Below are positions 8,400-16,975 of a stretch of DNA of 64,000 nucleotides, one piece after another. Source of the DNA: Agromyces sp. S2-1-8 (GTDB lineage Bacteria > Actinomycetota > Actinomycetes > Actinomycetales > Microbacteriaceae); NCBI RefSeq assembly GCF_021129215.1, contig NZ_JAJOLP010000001.1:806001-870000 (forward strand). Reading direction: 5' to 3'. Numbering within the stretch: the first letter of the stretch is position 1; each line of letters begins with the position of its first letter. The notes beneath the pieces were generated by a model. The model searched no databases and was not told where the DNA came from. It saw nothing but the letters and a program-made list of their open reading frames with translations. Both the position numbers and the translations under genes were made by a program.

Positions 8400-9308
8400 T
8401 CAGTGACGCACAGCGGGGGTGCCGGCCGGGCTCGAGTGCGTGACCGTGTCGACGGCGGCGAGCCCGCCAGTCGCGAAGGCCGCGACCGCGTCGAGCACGG
8501 GGTCGGCGCCGAGTACGCGGACGTGCCCGAACCCCTCGGTCAGGAGCAGGCGCGAGCGATCGCCGTGCGCGGCGTGCAGGCGCACCGACTCGCTCGACGC
8601 GACCTCGCGATCGCCGCGATCGTGGGCGACGAGCAACGGCACGCCGTCGGGCAGCGGTGAGCCGACCGCGTCGAAGCGCCGATAGGGGTCGTCGACCTCG
8701 GGCAGCACGCGCCGGCTGAATCCGCGCGCGAGCGCGTCGGACGTGGCGGGACGCAACCCGAGCCGCCCCGAGAACGCGTCGACGAGGAAGCGCGCGTCGG
8801 CCATGCCGGCGATCGCCGCGACGCCGCCGGTGGCCGTGCCCTCGCGCACCGCCGTGATCGCGGCGAGTGCGCCGAACGAGTGACCGACGATCAGGTGGAA
8901 TCGCCCGTAGCGCTGCTGCAACGCCTCGATCGCGGCGAGGTAGTCGCGGATGTCGGTGTGACGCCCGGCAGAGTCGCCGTTCGCGGGTGCGTCGAACGCC
9001 ACGAGTCGAAGGCCCTCGGCGCGCAGCTCGCGCACGATCGGGGCGAACTGCGATGCCCGTCCGCGCCAGCCGTGCACGAGCAGCACGGTGTCGGCGCCGT
9101 GCCCCCACGAGTACGCGACGACATCGCGGCCGCGAACACGAAGACGACCGCGTTCGGCGCGCTCGTGCACGGCGCGGTCGTGTTCGCGTACGGACAGCGC
9201 CGGCCGCACCCGGCGGAAGAGCGGCAGCGCGACCTGCGCGGCGAGCCCGGGCGAGATGCGATCGGCGGCGCGGATGGCGGCGGCATGGGCGGTGAGTGCT
9301 GCAGGCAT
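8400..9308 (-). CDS. alpha/beta hydrolase
   Basis: 302 residues of the alpha/beta hydrolase fold. It has an oxyanion-loop motif LLVHGW (about 76-81), nucleophile elbow GHSFGA with Ser144, an acid near the ADPVLD/DRGDRE region, and a late histidine in GFGHVRVLG. Substrate unknown (esterase/lipase-like). ATG 9308 is set by the strong GGAGG just upstream; a longer open frame runs antisense to the TetR gene and is rejected. Divergent from the TetR gene, which probably controls it through the two palindromes between them. Confidence 0.8.
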   Translation of the reverse strand: MPAALTAHAAAIRAADRISPGLAAQVALPLFRRVRPALSVREHDRAVHERAERGRLRVRGRDVVAYSWGHGADTVLLVHGWRGRASQFAPIVRELRAEGLRLVAFDAPANGDSAGRHTDIRDYLAAIEALQQRYGRFHLIVGHSFGALAAITAVREGTATGGVAAIAGMADARFLVDAFSGRLGLRPATSDALARGFSRRVLPEVDDPYRRFDAVGSPLPDGVPLLVAHDRGDREVASSESVRLHAAHGDRSRLLLTEGFGHVRVLGADPVLDAVAAFATGGLAAVDTVTHSSPAGTPAVRH

Positions 9309-9373
9309 GGTGGCCTCCGAGTGGCTTCCGGCGAGGCATCCGCCGCGTTCGAAGCAGACGCCAACAATGAATA

Positions 9374-9411
9374 CGAACGATCGTACGCTCACTATACGCA
9401 CGATCGTGCGT
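9374..9411. promoter_or_regulatory. two palindromic operator sites for the divergent TetR
   Basis: A perfect 16-bp palindrome (ACGCACGATCGTGCGT, 9396-9411) and a one-mismatch relative at 9374-9387 share the core ACGATCGT. Their centres are 23 bp apart and overlap the likely promoter (CACTATACG) between the divergent hydrolase and TetR genes. This is the classical layout for TetR autoregulation. Confidence 0.65.
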
Positions 9412-9423
9412 AAAATCGAGAGC

Positions 9424-10104
9424 ATGAGCGGAACGGATGTCGCGGTCGACGGCCGCCGGGCGCGGGGGGATGCCTCGCGCCGGGTGGTGCTCGGCCACGC
9501 CGTCGACCTCGCCTCGATCGAAGGGCTCGACCAGCTGTCGATCGGTCGCATCGCGATCGCCGCGAGCGTGAGCAAGTCGAGCATCGCGACGCTCTTCGGC
9601 AGCAAGGAGAAGCTGCAGCTCGCCGCCGTCGAGGCGGCTCGCGAGCGCTACTTCGCGACCGTCATCGCCCCCGCCCGTGAGAAGCCGCGCGGGCTGACGC
9701 GGGTCGTCGCACTGCTCGATCGCGTCGTCGCGTACTCGCACGACCGCGTGTTCCCGGGCGGGTGCTTCTTCTCAGCCGCGGCGGCCGACTTCCACGCGAA
9801 GCCCGGCGTCGTGCGCGACGCGATCACCGCGCAGCTCGACGACTGGCTCGGCTACCTCGCGGTGCAGGTGCGGTACGCGGCCGAGGCCGGCGAGCTCGAC
9901 GGCATCGTCGGGGCCGACGATGCCGACCAGTTCGCCTTCGAGGTGCAGGGCGTCTTCGAGTGGATGAACCAGCTCGCCGTGATCCGCGACTCCGACGAGC
10001 CGTACGTTCGTGCCAGGCGCGCGTTCCGCGCCCGGCTCGTCGCGATCGGTGCCGACCCGGCCGTCGCCGATCTCGTGCTCCAACCGGGCGCCGCGATGCG
10101 CTGA
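9424..10104 (+). CDS. TetR/AcrR family transcriptional regulator
   Basis: 226 residues. The N-terminal helix-turn-helix spans about 20-60, with recognition region SIGRIAIAASVSKSSIATLFGSKEKL. The C-terminal half matches the ligand domain of the TetR group with FPGGCFFSAAAADFHAKPG, shared with YcdC/AcrR-type regulators. Start ATG 9424 is fixed by the position of the operators; no strong ribosome site is visible. Likely autorepressor and repressor of the divergent hydrolase. Confidence 0.85.
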   Translation: MSGTDVAVDGRRARGDASRRVVLGHAVDLASIEGLDQLSIGRIAIAASVSKSSIATLFGSKEKLQLAAVEAARERYFATVIAPAREKPRGLTRVVALLDRVVAYSHDRVFPGGCFFSAAAADFHAKPGVVRDAITAQLDDWLGYLAVQVRYAAEAGELDGIVGADDADQFAFEVQGVFEWMNQLAVIRDSDEPYVRARRAFRARLVAIGADPAVADLVLQPGAAMR

Positions 10105-10115
10105 CGGTGGCGGTA

Positions 10116-10466
10116 CTACTCGCCCTGCGGGGCGAGCGCCGCGACGATGGGGTGATCGAAGTCGAGCGTGCCGGTCTTGGCGGCGCCGCCCGGCGATCCG
10201 AGCGGCGCACCGCCCGACGCGCCACCGGGCGTGATCTCGAAGAACTCGACGTTGGCCTTGTAGTAGTCGGACCACTCGTCGGGCAGGTCGTCTTCGTAGT
10301 AGATCGCCTCGACCGGGCAGACGGGCTCGCAGGCGCCGCAGTCGACGCACTCGTCGGGGTGGATGTAGAGGGATCGTTCGCCCTCGTAGATGCAGTCGAC
10401 GGGGCACTCGTCGATGCACGCCTTGTCCTTGACGTCGACGCAGGGCAGCGCGATGACGTAGGTCAC
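10116..10466 (-). CDS. fdxA: seven-iron (3Fe-4S/4Fe-4S) ferredoxin
   Basis: 116 residues. Cysteines at 9, 17, 21 and 25 (C-x7-C-x3-C-P) and 40, 43, 46 and 50 (DECVDCGACEPVCP) give the FdxA-type two-cluster ferredoxin pattern. The first cluster is likely 3Fe-4S and the second 4Fe-4S. Last gene of the sulfate assimilation operon; its start overlaps the reductase gene by 4 bp. Inferred to pass electrons from the FprA-type reductase to sulfite reductase. Confidence 0.92.
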   Translation of the reverse strand: MTYVIALPCVDVKDKACIDECPVDCIYEGERSLYIHPDECVDCGACEPVCPVEAIYYEDDLPDEWSDYYKANVEFFEITPGGASGGAPLGSPGGAAKTGTLDFDHPIVAALAPQGE

Positions 10467-11896
10467 GACAGCGCCAGCACGTCGTCGCGCGAGATCGCCA
10501 CCTGCTCCTCACGGGGCACGACCTTCACGCGTTCGCGAACGACGCCGGCGTACCGCTCGGGCGCCTCGAACGACTCGCCGAGCCCGCGCTCTTGCGCGTC
10601 GAGGGCGAGCCAGCCCTGCCAGCTCGTGTGCTCGACCCCGCGGGCGTCGAGCAGGTCGAGGATCTCGGTGCCGTCGGCCGCGTCGATGGCGGGCGCGGCG
10701 AGCACGCCGGCCTGCGCGTCCGCGACGAGGTTGGTGATCGTCTCGAGCGCGTCGCCCTTCGTGTGGCCGATGAGTCCGACCGGGCCGCGCTTGATCCATC
10801 CGGTCGCGTAGACGCCCGGGATCGACTCGCCCGAGGCATCCACGACCCGCCCGCCCGCGTTGGGGATGACCGCAGCCCGCTCGTCGAACGGCACGTCGCG
10901 GATCGGCGAGCTCGCGTAGCCGACGGCCCGGTACACGGCCTGCACCGGGTATTCGACGAACTCGCCCGTGCCCTCGACCGAACCGTCGCCGACCGGTCGG
11001 GTGCGCTCGAACCGGATCGCCTCGACCTTGCCGTCGCCCGTGATCTCGGCGGGCGAGTGCAGGAAGTGCAGGTGCAGGCGGCGCGACGCGGTGCCGGCGC
11101 CCGTCGAGCCCGCAGCGGCGCGCCAGCCGTTGAGGGTGCGGGTCATGACCTTGACCTGGTTGTTCGCGGCGTGGAGCGCCTCGGCGTGCGCGTCGCCCGC
11201 TGCACGCTCGAAGTCGTCGTCGTAGACCACGATGTCGACGTCGGGCACCTCGCCGAGCTCGCGCAGCTCGATCGGCGTGAACTTCACGTGGCCGGGTCCG
11301 CGGCGTCCGAAGACGTGAACGTCGGTGACGGGGGATGCCTCGAGCCCGGCGAGCACGTTGGCCGGGATGTCGGTCGAGAGGATGTCCTTCGGGTGCTTCG
11401 CGAGCACGCGTGCGACGTCGAGCGCGACGTTGCCGTTGCCGATGACCGCGATCTCGCGCGCCTCGAGCGGCCACGAGCGCGGCACATCGGGGTGTCCGTC
11501 GTACCAGGCGACGAAGTCGGCGGCGCCGTACGAGCCGGGCAGGTCGATGCCGGGGATGTCGAGCGGGGCGTCGCGCAGGGCGCCGGTCGCGAAGATCACG
11601 GCGTCGTAGCGCTGCTGCAGCTCGCCGACCTCGACGTCGCGGCCCACCTCGACGTTGCCGATGAGGCGGATGTCGCCCGCATCGAGCATCTCGTGCAGCG
11701 AGTTCACGATGCCCTTGATGCGCGGGTGGTCGGGCGCGACCCCGTAGCGGATGAGGCCGTAGGGTGCCGGCAGCGACTCGAACAGGTCGATCGCGACCTC
11801 GCCGCCCTGCTCGGCGACCTGGCGGCGGAGGATGTTGCCGGCGTAGATGCCGGCGGGGCCGGCGCCCACGATCGCGACGCGGAGGGAGAGGGTCAT
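10463..11896 (-). CDS. fprA: FprA-type ferredoxin-NADP+ reductase
   Basis: 477 residues of the adrenodoxin-reductase-like flavoprotein family. FAD-binding GAGPAG lies at 11-16, the substrate loop LPAPYGLIRYGVAPDHP follows, the NADP fold has IGNGNVALD near 150, and the C-terminal FAD motif reads ATGWIKRGP. Family members reduce ferredoxin with NADPH. The gene starts with an ATGA overlap with the methyltransferase gene before it and overlaps fdxA after it, so it probably supplies reductant for the ferredoxin-dependent sulfite reductase encoded at the head of the operon. Confidence 0.92.
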   Translation of the reverse strand: MTLSLRVAIVGAGPAGIYAGNILRRQVAEQGGEVAIDLFESLPAPYGLIRYGVAPDHPRIKGIVNSLHEMLDAGDIRLIGNVEVGRDVEVGELQQRYDAVIFATGALRDAPLDIPGIDLPGSYGAADFVAWYDGHPDVPRSWPLEAREIAVIGNGNVALDVARVLAKHPKDILSTDIPANVLAGLEASPVTDVHVFGRRGPGHVKFTPIELRELGEVPDVDIVVYDDDFERAAGDAHAEALHAANNQVKVMTRTLNGWRAAAGSTGAGTASRRLHLHFLHSPAEITGDGKVEAIRFERTRPVGDGSVEGTGEFVEYPVQAVYRAVGYASSPIRDVPFDERAAVIPNAGGRVVDASGESIPGVYATGWIKRGPVGLIGHTKGDALETITNLVADAQAGVLAAPAIDAADGTEILDLLDARGVEHTSWQGWLALDAQERGLGESFEAPERYAGVVRERVKVVPREEQVAISRDDVLALS

Positions 11897-12663
11897 TGCT
11901 GCGAGGCCTTTCGGGTTGTGCTGGGGGAGAGCGCTTCGGGTGCGTAGGGGCTGAGCGTCACGACGTCGCCGACCACGACCACCGCGGGCGACCGCACGCC
12001 TCGGCGCGCCGCCTGCAGGGCGATCGAGTCGAGCGTTCCGACGGTGACGCGCTGCCTCGGGCCGTACCCATCTTCCACGATGGCGACCGGGCAGTCGCCG
12101 CCGCGCTCGCCGCGGGCGAGCGTGATCGCCGAGTTCGCGAGGGTGCCGATGCCCATGAGGAGCACGACGGTGTGGTCGCGGCCGCCGCCGAGCGCCCGGA
12201 TCTGGTCATGTCCGGTGACGACCGTGAACGTCGTCGCGAGGCCGCGGTGGGTGAGCGGGATGCCCGCGATCGCCGGCACCGAGATCGCGCTCGTGATGCC
12301 CGGCACGACCGCGACGTCGATGCCCGCGTCGCGGCAGAACGCGAGCTCCTCGCCGCCGCGGCCGAAGATGAACGGGTCGCCGCCCTTGAGCCGCACGACC
12401 TGCTTGCCCTCGCGGGCGAGGGTGACGAGCAGGGCGTTGATGGCGTCCTGCGGCACGGCGTGATGCCCGGGCAGCTTGCCGACGTCGACGACCTCTGCCC
12501 GAAGTTCGACGCCCTCGGCGGCGAGGCCGTCGAGCACGCCGCGGGCGCCGAGCCGGTCGGCCACGATCACGTCGGCCCGCTCGAGCGCGCGCAGGCCGCG
12601 GATGGTGAGCAGTCCCGCGTCGCCCGGTCCGGCGCCGACGAGGGTGACGTGTCCGGCGCTCAT
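11893..12663 (-). CDS. cobA: uroporphyrinogen-III C-methyltransferase
   Basis: 256 residues, the SUMT core (CobA/CysG C-terminal domain type). It has VGAGPGD near residue 10, the SAM-binding LKGGDPFIFGRGGEE, and the later PGITSAISVPAIAGIPLTHR. It makes precorrin-2 from uroporphyrinogen III, the first step to siroheme, the cofactor of sulfite reductase. Both ends overlap neighbouring genes by 4 bp. The CysG-type dehydrogenase domain is absent; a CbiX-type chelatase is encoded at 24638-25372. Confidence 0.93.
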   Translation of the reverse strand: MSAGHVTLVGAGPGDAGLLTIRGLRALERADVIVADRLGARGVLDGLAAEGVELRAEVVDVGKLPGHHAVPQDAINALLVTLAREGKQVVRLKGGDPFIFGRGGEELAFCRDAGIDVAVVPGITSAISVPAIAGIPLTHRGLATTFTVVTGHDQIRALGGGRDHTVVLLMGIGTLANSAITLARGERGGDCPVAIVEDGYGPRQRVTVGTLDSIALQAARRGVRSPAVVVVGDVVTLSPYAPEALSPSTTRKASQQ

Positions 12664-13733
12664 CGCGTGCCCTCCTGCAGCAGGCCCCGGCGGCGCAGCA
12701 GCGCACGCTCGATCGGGGCGAAGATCGCCAGTTCGACGAGGATGCCGACGAAGAGGATCACGAGGATCGCGACGAACACCGCCGAGAGGTCGGCCAGTTG
12801 CCGGCCCTGGTCGAGCAGGGCGCCCAGGCCGAACCCGATCGAGCCGCCGGTCGCGATGATCTCGGCGGCCATGAGCGAGCGCCACGAGAACGCCCAGCCC
12901 TGCTTGAGCCCGCCGACGTAGCCCGGCAGCGCGGCCGGCAGCACGACGAGGGTGGCGAGCTGCGACCGGTTCGCGCCGAGCACCCGGCCGACGCGACGCA
13001 GCTGCGGCGGCACCTGGTTCACGCCCGAGATGAGGCCGTTGATGATCGAGGGAACGGCACCCATGAGGATGACGAAGTAGACGGTCGCGTCGGACAGGCC
13101 GAACCAGATGATCGCGGCGGGCACCCACGCGACCGACGGCAGCACCTGCAGCCCCGACACGAAGGGGCCGAACGCGCGACGCAGCCAGCCGACCTCGGCG
13201 AGCGCCAGGCCGATGGGCGTGCCGATCGCGACCGCGATGAGGAAGCCGATGACGCCGCGCTCGAGGCTCGTCGTCACGGCGAGCTGCAGCCGGCCGCTCT
13301 CCCATGCGGCGCCGATCGCCGTGAACACCTCGACCGGGCCCGGGTAGAGGTCGGGGCGCGGGCGCGCGACGACCGTGTAGACCTGCCAGACGACGAGCAG
13401 CACGACGATGAGGATGACGGGCGGCAGCACGCCCGACCAGAACCGGCGCCAGCGCGACTCGCGGCGGGTCTCGTCGGTCTGCAGGCGGTCGAGGCCGGCG
13501 GCGAGCTCGCGCAGTTCGGCTTCGTCGGGCGACGAGGACGCCTCGCGCTCGACGAGCTCGGGGAACGGCATCGAGCCGGCGGGGAGGTCTGACCCCGCGC
13601 CCGCCGGTCGAGTAGCGCCCGACGAAGGAGGACGCGTATCGAGACCCGGTGAGTCGATCGCGGGACGAGAGGTCTCGAGACGCGTCGCCTCCGGCGGCGC
13701 TACTCGACCGGCGGTCTGGATGTCATGCGGCAT
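12660..13733 (-). CDS. ABC transporter permease, SsuC/TauC/NrtB type
   Basis: 357 residues with about six membrane helices and the EAA-loop region (LRRVGRVLGANRSQLATLVVLPAALPG), as in nitrate/sulfonate/taurine permeases. ATG 13733 is supported by GGAAGGAG about 10 bp upstream, inside the ATPase gene, which it overlaps by 11 bp. Residues about 7-44 are encoded by an inserted inverted-repeat pair (13601-13714) and resemble nothing in the family; the family-like sequence begins later. An alternative ATG at 13571 would avoid the repeat but has no ribosome site. Confidence 0.85.
   Translation of the reverse strand: MPHDIQTAGRVAPPEATRLETSRPAIDSPGLDTRPPSSGATRPAGAGSDLPAGSMPFPELVEREASSSPDEAELRELAAGLDRLQTDETRRESRWRRFWSGVLPPVILIVVLLVVWQVYTVVARPRPDLYPGPVEVFTAIGAAWESGRLQLAVTTSLERGVIGFLIAVAIGTPIGLALAEVGWLRRAFGPFVSGLQVLPSVAWVPAAIIWFGLSDATVYFVILMGAVPSIINGLISGVNQVPPQLRRVGRVLGANRSQLATLVVLPAALPGYVGGLKQGWAFSWRSLMAAEIIATGGSIGFGLGALLDQGRQLADLSAVFVAILVILFVGILVELAIFAPIERALLRRRGLLQEGTR
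13601..13714. repeat. interspersed inverted repeat pair inside the permease N-terminal coding region
   Basis: CCGCCGGTCGAGTAGCGCC...ATCGAGACC (13601-13645) and, 25 bp on, its near-exact inverse GGTCTCGAGACGCG...CGCTACTCGACCGGCGG (13671-13714). Related copies occur at 24594, 26536, 28583, 56507 and 59090. This is the only copy lying wholly within a reading frame. Confidence 0.75.
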
Positions 13734-14469
13734 TGCGGGCGATCTCCTTCCGCAGGCGCTCGGTGATCTCGATCGAGACCGCCGAGACCTCGGGGCTCTC
13801 GATGCGGCGCGGGCCCGAGGCATCCAGCCGCCATTCCCCGGCAACGCGGCCCGGGCGACTCGAGAGCAGCACGACGCGTTCGCCGAGGCGGGCCGCCTCG
13901 CGCACGTTGTGGGTGACGAACACGATCGTGCGGCCGGTCTCGCGCCAGACCCGCTCGAGCTCCTCGTGCAGGAGGTCGCGGGTGATGGCGTCGAGCGCGG
14001 CGAACGGCTCGTCCATGAGCAGCACCTTGCGGTCCTGCGCGAGCGCCCGGGCGAGGGCGACGCGCTGGCGCATGCCGCCCGAGAGCTCGTGGGGCCGCTT
14101 CTCGGCGGCGTCGGCGAGGTTGACGACGTCGAGCAGCTCGAGCGCCTTCGCGCGGCGTTCGGCCCGCGGCACCCCGCGCAGCTTCAGCGCGAGCTCGACG
14201 TTGCGACGGGCGCTCAGCCACGGCATGAGCGCCGACTCCTGGAACATCACGGCCGCGCCGTCGGCGGGCACCTCGATGGTGCCCGTCGACGGGCGGTCGA
14301 GTCCGGCGATGAGGTTGAGCAGGGTCGACTTGCCGCAGCCCGATGCGCCGAGCAGGCAGACGAACTCCCCCTCTTCGACGTGCAGCGTCACGTCGTCGAG
14401 CACGAGCGGGGCGCGCTCGCCGAAGCGCTTGCCGAGCCCGTCGATGCGGATGACCGTCTGCCTGCTCAT
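13723..14469 (-). CDS. ABC transporter ATP-binding protein, SsuB/TauB/NrtD type
   Basis: 248 residues. Walker A GASGCGKST (41-49), Q-loop FQESALMPW, signature LSGGMRQR, Walker B VLLMDEPFAALD, and H-loop VTHNV. The MPW Q-loop sequence and size place it with nitrate/sulfonate/taurine importers. Encoded between the binding protein and permease genes in the sulfate assimilation operon, so the imported substrate is probably a sulfur compound. Confidence 0.9.
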   Translation of the reverse strand: MSRQTVIRIDGLGKRFGERAPLVLDDVTLHVEEGEFVCLLGASGCGKSTLLNLIAGLDRPSTGTIEVPADGAAVMFQESALMPWLSARRNVELALKLRGVPRAERRAKALELLDVVNLADAAEKRPHELSGGMRQRVALARALAQDRKVLLMDEPFAALDAITRDLLHEELERVWRETGRTIVFVTHNVREAARLGERVVLLSSRPGRVAGEWRLDASGPRRIESPEVSAVSIEITERLRKEIARNAA

Positions 14470-14473
14470 GCGC

Positions 14474-15556
14474 TCACTCCGTGCCGAGTCCGGCGGCCGA
14501 GACCGGCTCCTCGCCGCGCGCTTCGAGCACGCGGTTCAGGATCGCGAGGTCGAACAGCCCGTCGATCGAGCCGTCCTTCGCCGTACCGGCGGCGACGCCG
14601 TTCGCGAGCACCTCCTCGAAGGTGTCGGCGACGGGGTCGACCGTGAACCGGACGTGCTCGAGCGAGCGCGCGAGCACCTCGTCGCCCAGCGGCTTGCCGG
14701 TGTCGGCCTCGAGCTGGGCGTTGATGTCCTCGGCGGCCTGCTCGGGCTCGTCCTCGATGAACTGCACGGCGTCGGCGTGGCCCTCGACGAGCGCCTCGAC
14801 CGTCGCCGGGTGGTCGGCGAGGAACTGCTTCGAGACGAGCAGCACCGTGGTCGGGAAGTCGCCGTCGTCCCACAGGTCGGCCTCGTCGACGAGCACGTGC
14901 GCGCCGCCGTCGATGATGAGTCGCGACACCCACGGCTCGGGCAGCCACGCACCGTCGAGGTCGCCCTGCTGGAAGAGCGTGAGCGTCTGCGAGTTCTCGG
15001 TCGGCGTGACGTGCACGTCGCCGCCGCCCTGCGTGTCGGTCGTGTAGCCCTCGTCGGCGAGCCAGGTGCGCAGCGCGACGTCCTGCGTGTTGCCGAGCTG
15101 GGGGCTCGCGAGCGTCGTGCCCTCGAGGTCGGCCGGGTCGTCGATGCCGTCGGCGACGACGAGTGCGGCGCCGCCCGAGGCGACCCCCGACACGACGACG
15201 GCCGACTCGCCGCCGCTCTTGACGAAGGTGTTGATCGCCGGGTTCGGGCCGATGTAGGCGGCGTCGATCGCGCCCGCCGAGAGCGCCTCGACGGCGGCCG
15301 GGCCGGCGTTGAAGACCTCGGTCGAGAGCTTCGTGTCGCCGAGCGCATCCTGCAGCAGGCCCTCCTGGAGCCCGACCAGCGCGGGCGCGTGGGTGACGTT
15401 CGCGAAGTAGCCGAGACGCAGCTCCTCCGCGGGCGTGCCGCCGAGGGCCTCGTCGGACTCGGCCGGCGGGGCTCCCGCGGCCGATGAGGCGCAGCCGGTC
15501 ATCATGACCGCGGCCAATCCAAGAACGGTGAGAGCAAGAGTGGTGCGGGTCTTCAC
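14474..15556 (-). CDS. ABC transporter substrate-binding lipoprotein, SsuA/TauA type
   Basis: 360 residues with lipobox MTGC (Cys22). The mature part follows the NMT1/SsuA pattern: LRLGYFANVTHAPALVG, then GPAAVEALSAGAIDAAYIGPNP, then PEPWVSRLI. Family members bind sulfonates, nitrate or thiamine precursors. GTG start at 15556 with AAGGAGG. No sulfonate monooxygenase gene lies nearby, so sulfate or a sulfonate handled elsewhere in the genome are both possible. About 85 bp separate it from cysN, which includes a GCGCCCC/GGGGCGC stem. Confidence 0.87.
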   Translation of the reverse strand: MKTRTTLALTVLGLAAVMMTGCASSAAGAPPAESDEALGGTPAEELRLGYFANVTHAPALVGLQEGLLQDALGDTKLSTEVFNAGPAAVEALSAGAIDAAYIGPNPAINTFVKSGGESAVVVSGVASGGAALVVADGIDDPADLEGTTLASPQLGNTQDVALRTWLADEGYTTDTQGGGDVHVTPTENSQTLTLFQQGDLDGAWLPEPWVSRLIIDGGAHVLVDEADLWDDGDFPTTVLLVSKQFLADHPATVEALVEGHADAVQFIEDEPEQAAEDINAQLEADTGKPLGDEVLARSLEHVRFTVDPVADTFEEVLANGVAAGTAKDGSIDGLFDLAILNRVLEARGEEPVSAAGLGTE

Positions 15557-15620
15557 GGTGTCGCCTCCTTTGTATGGTTCGTGCAGATGGTGGTGCGGTG
15601 GCCCGGGGTCGGGGCCGGGT

Positions 15621-15636
15621 GCGCCCCGTGGGGCGC
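15621..15636 (-). terminator. short GC stem-loop just after cysN
   Basis: GCGCCCC, 2-nt loop, GGGGCGC, 5 bp after the cysN stop codon on the minus strand and before the transporter genes. It could reduce read-through or protect the upstream mRNA end. There is no T-run. Confidence 0.3.
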
Positions 15637-15640
15637 CCCG

Positions 15641-16975
15641 TCAGGCGGCCGAAGCTCGCGCCGGGCTGTGCGTGCCGGCGGCGAGCGTCGCTCCGTCCTG
15701 CGGGTGGATGACGAGGAATGCGCCGCTGCGACGGTGCACGGCGTAGTCCTCGAAGGGCAGCTCCGCCGCGAGGCGGAGGGTGACCCGGCCGATGTCGTTG
15801 GCGTCGAGCTGGTCGGCGGGTTCGGTCGCGAGGGTGTCGAGGTTGCGGCGGCCCTCGACCGCGGCGACGAGCGCCTGCACGGTCGCGGTGCCGAACTTGA
15901 CGAGCACGCGGGCGCCCGGTGCGAGCGGGCGGGCGTCGAGCTGGAACAGCTCGGCGTCGATCTCGCGGCGGCCGGCGGGCAGGGTTCCGGATGCCGCGAT
16001 CACGGCGCCGCGCGCGGCGTCGAGCTCGTCGGCGAGGCGCAGCGACACCGACTGCGGCGCACGTGCCTCGTCGAGCGGGCCGTCGGCGGTGTCGATCGCG
16101 ACGACCGTCGTGGTCGCACCGCCCGGGAACACGGCGACCTCGTCGCCGACCCGCACGGTGCCGCTCGACACCTGCCCGGCGAACGCACGGTAGTCGCGGA
16201 ACCGGTCTTCGGCCCCGGGCTGCGCCGCGACGGCGGGCGCGAGGGCGCCCTGCGGGCGCAGCACGAGCTGCACGTCGAGCCGGAACGCCTCGAGCGAGCT
16301 CTCGATCTCGTCGACGGTCGGCAGCGTCTCGAGCAGTTCGAGCAGGGCCGGCCCGTCGTACCAGGGCGTGTTCGGCGAGCGGTCGACGACGTTGTCGCCC
16401 TCGAGCGCCGAGACGGGGATGACGTGCACCCCGGGCAGGCCGAGCTCGCGGGTGACCTCGAGCACCTCGGCGGCCACGGCCGCGTAGGCTGCGGCGTCGT
16501 AGCCCTGCAGGTCGATCTTGTTGACCGCGACGATCACGTTCGGCACGCGCAGCAGCTGCACGACCGAGAGGTGACGGCGGGTCTGCTCGAGCACGCCCTT
16601 TCGCGCGTCGATGAGCAGCACGACGACGTCGGCCGTCGTCGCCCCGGTGACCATGTTGCGGGTGTACTGCACGTGCCCGGGGCAGTCGGCGAGGATGAAC
16701 GAACGGCGACCCGTCGAGAAGTAGCGATAGGCCACGTCGATCGTGATGCCCTGCTCGCGCTCGGCGCGCAGGCCGTCGGTGAGCAGCGCGAAGTCGAAGC
16801 CGCCGGCGTCGCCGCCGAAGCCGCGCTCGCGGCTCGTGCGGGCGACCTGCTCGAACTGGTCGGCGAGGATCGCCTTCGAGTCGTGCAGCAGGCGGCCGAC
16901 GAGCGTCGACTTGCCGTCGTCGACCGAGCCGGCCGTCGCGAAGCGCAGCAGGGTGCTGCTGGTGTGCTCGCCCAT
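15641..16975 (-). CDS. cysN: sulfate adenylyltransferase large subunit (GTPase)
   Basis: 444 residues. Translational-GTPase motifs: P-loop GSVDDGKST (16-24), switch II DCPGH and NKID, followed by two beta-barrel domains. With CysD it activates sulfate to APS, using GTP hydrolysis. There is no C-terminal APS kinase (CysC) domain, which fits a pathway that reduces APS directly. Its ATG shares one base with the cysD stop (TGATG), so it is translationally coupled. Confidence 0.95.
   Translation of the reverse strand: MGEHTSSTLLRFATAGSVDDGKSTLVGRLLHDSKAILADQFEQVARTSRERGFGGDAGGFDFALLTDGLRAEREQGITIDVAYRYFSTGRRSFILADCPGHVQYTRNMVTGATTADVVVLLIDARKGVLEQTRRHLSVVQLLRVPNVIVAVNKIDLQGYDAAAYAAVAAEVLEVTRELGLPGVHVIPVSALEGDNVVDRSPNTPWYDGPALLELLETLPTVDEIESSLEAFRLDVQLVLRPQGALAPAVAAQPGAEDRFRDYRAFAGQVSSGTVRVGDEVAVFPGGATTTVVAIDTADGPLDEARAPQSVSLRLADELDAARGAVIAASGTLPAGRREIDAELFQLDARPLAPGARVLVKFGTATVQALVAAVEGRRNLDTLATEPADQLDANDIGRVTLRLAAELPFEDYAVHRRSGAFLVIHPQDGATLAAGTHSPARASAA

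Noticed and set aside
9309..9605. Longer N-terminus for the alpha/beta hydrolase
   Set aside because: The extension is antisense to the TetR gene and crosses its operators; the GGAGG before ATG 9308 defines a better start.
15557..15640. Sulfur riboswitch or attenuator between the binding-protein gene and cysN
   Set aside because: Only a short GC stem is visible; no SAM-type or other known riboswitch core could be recognised.
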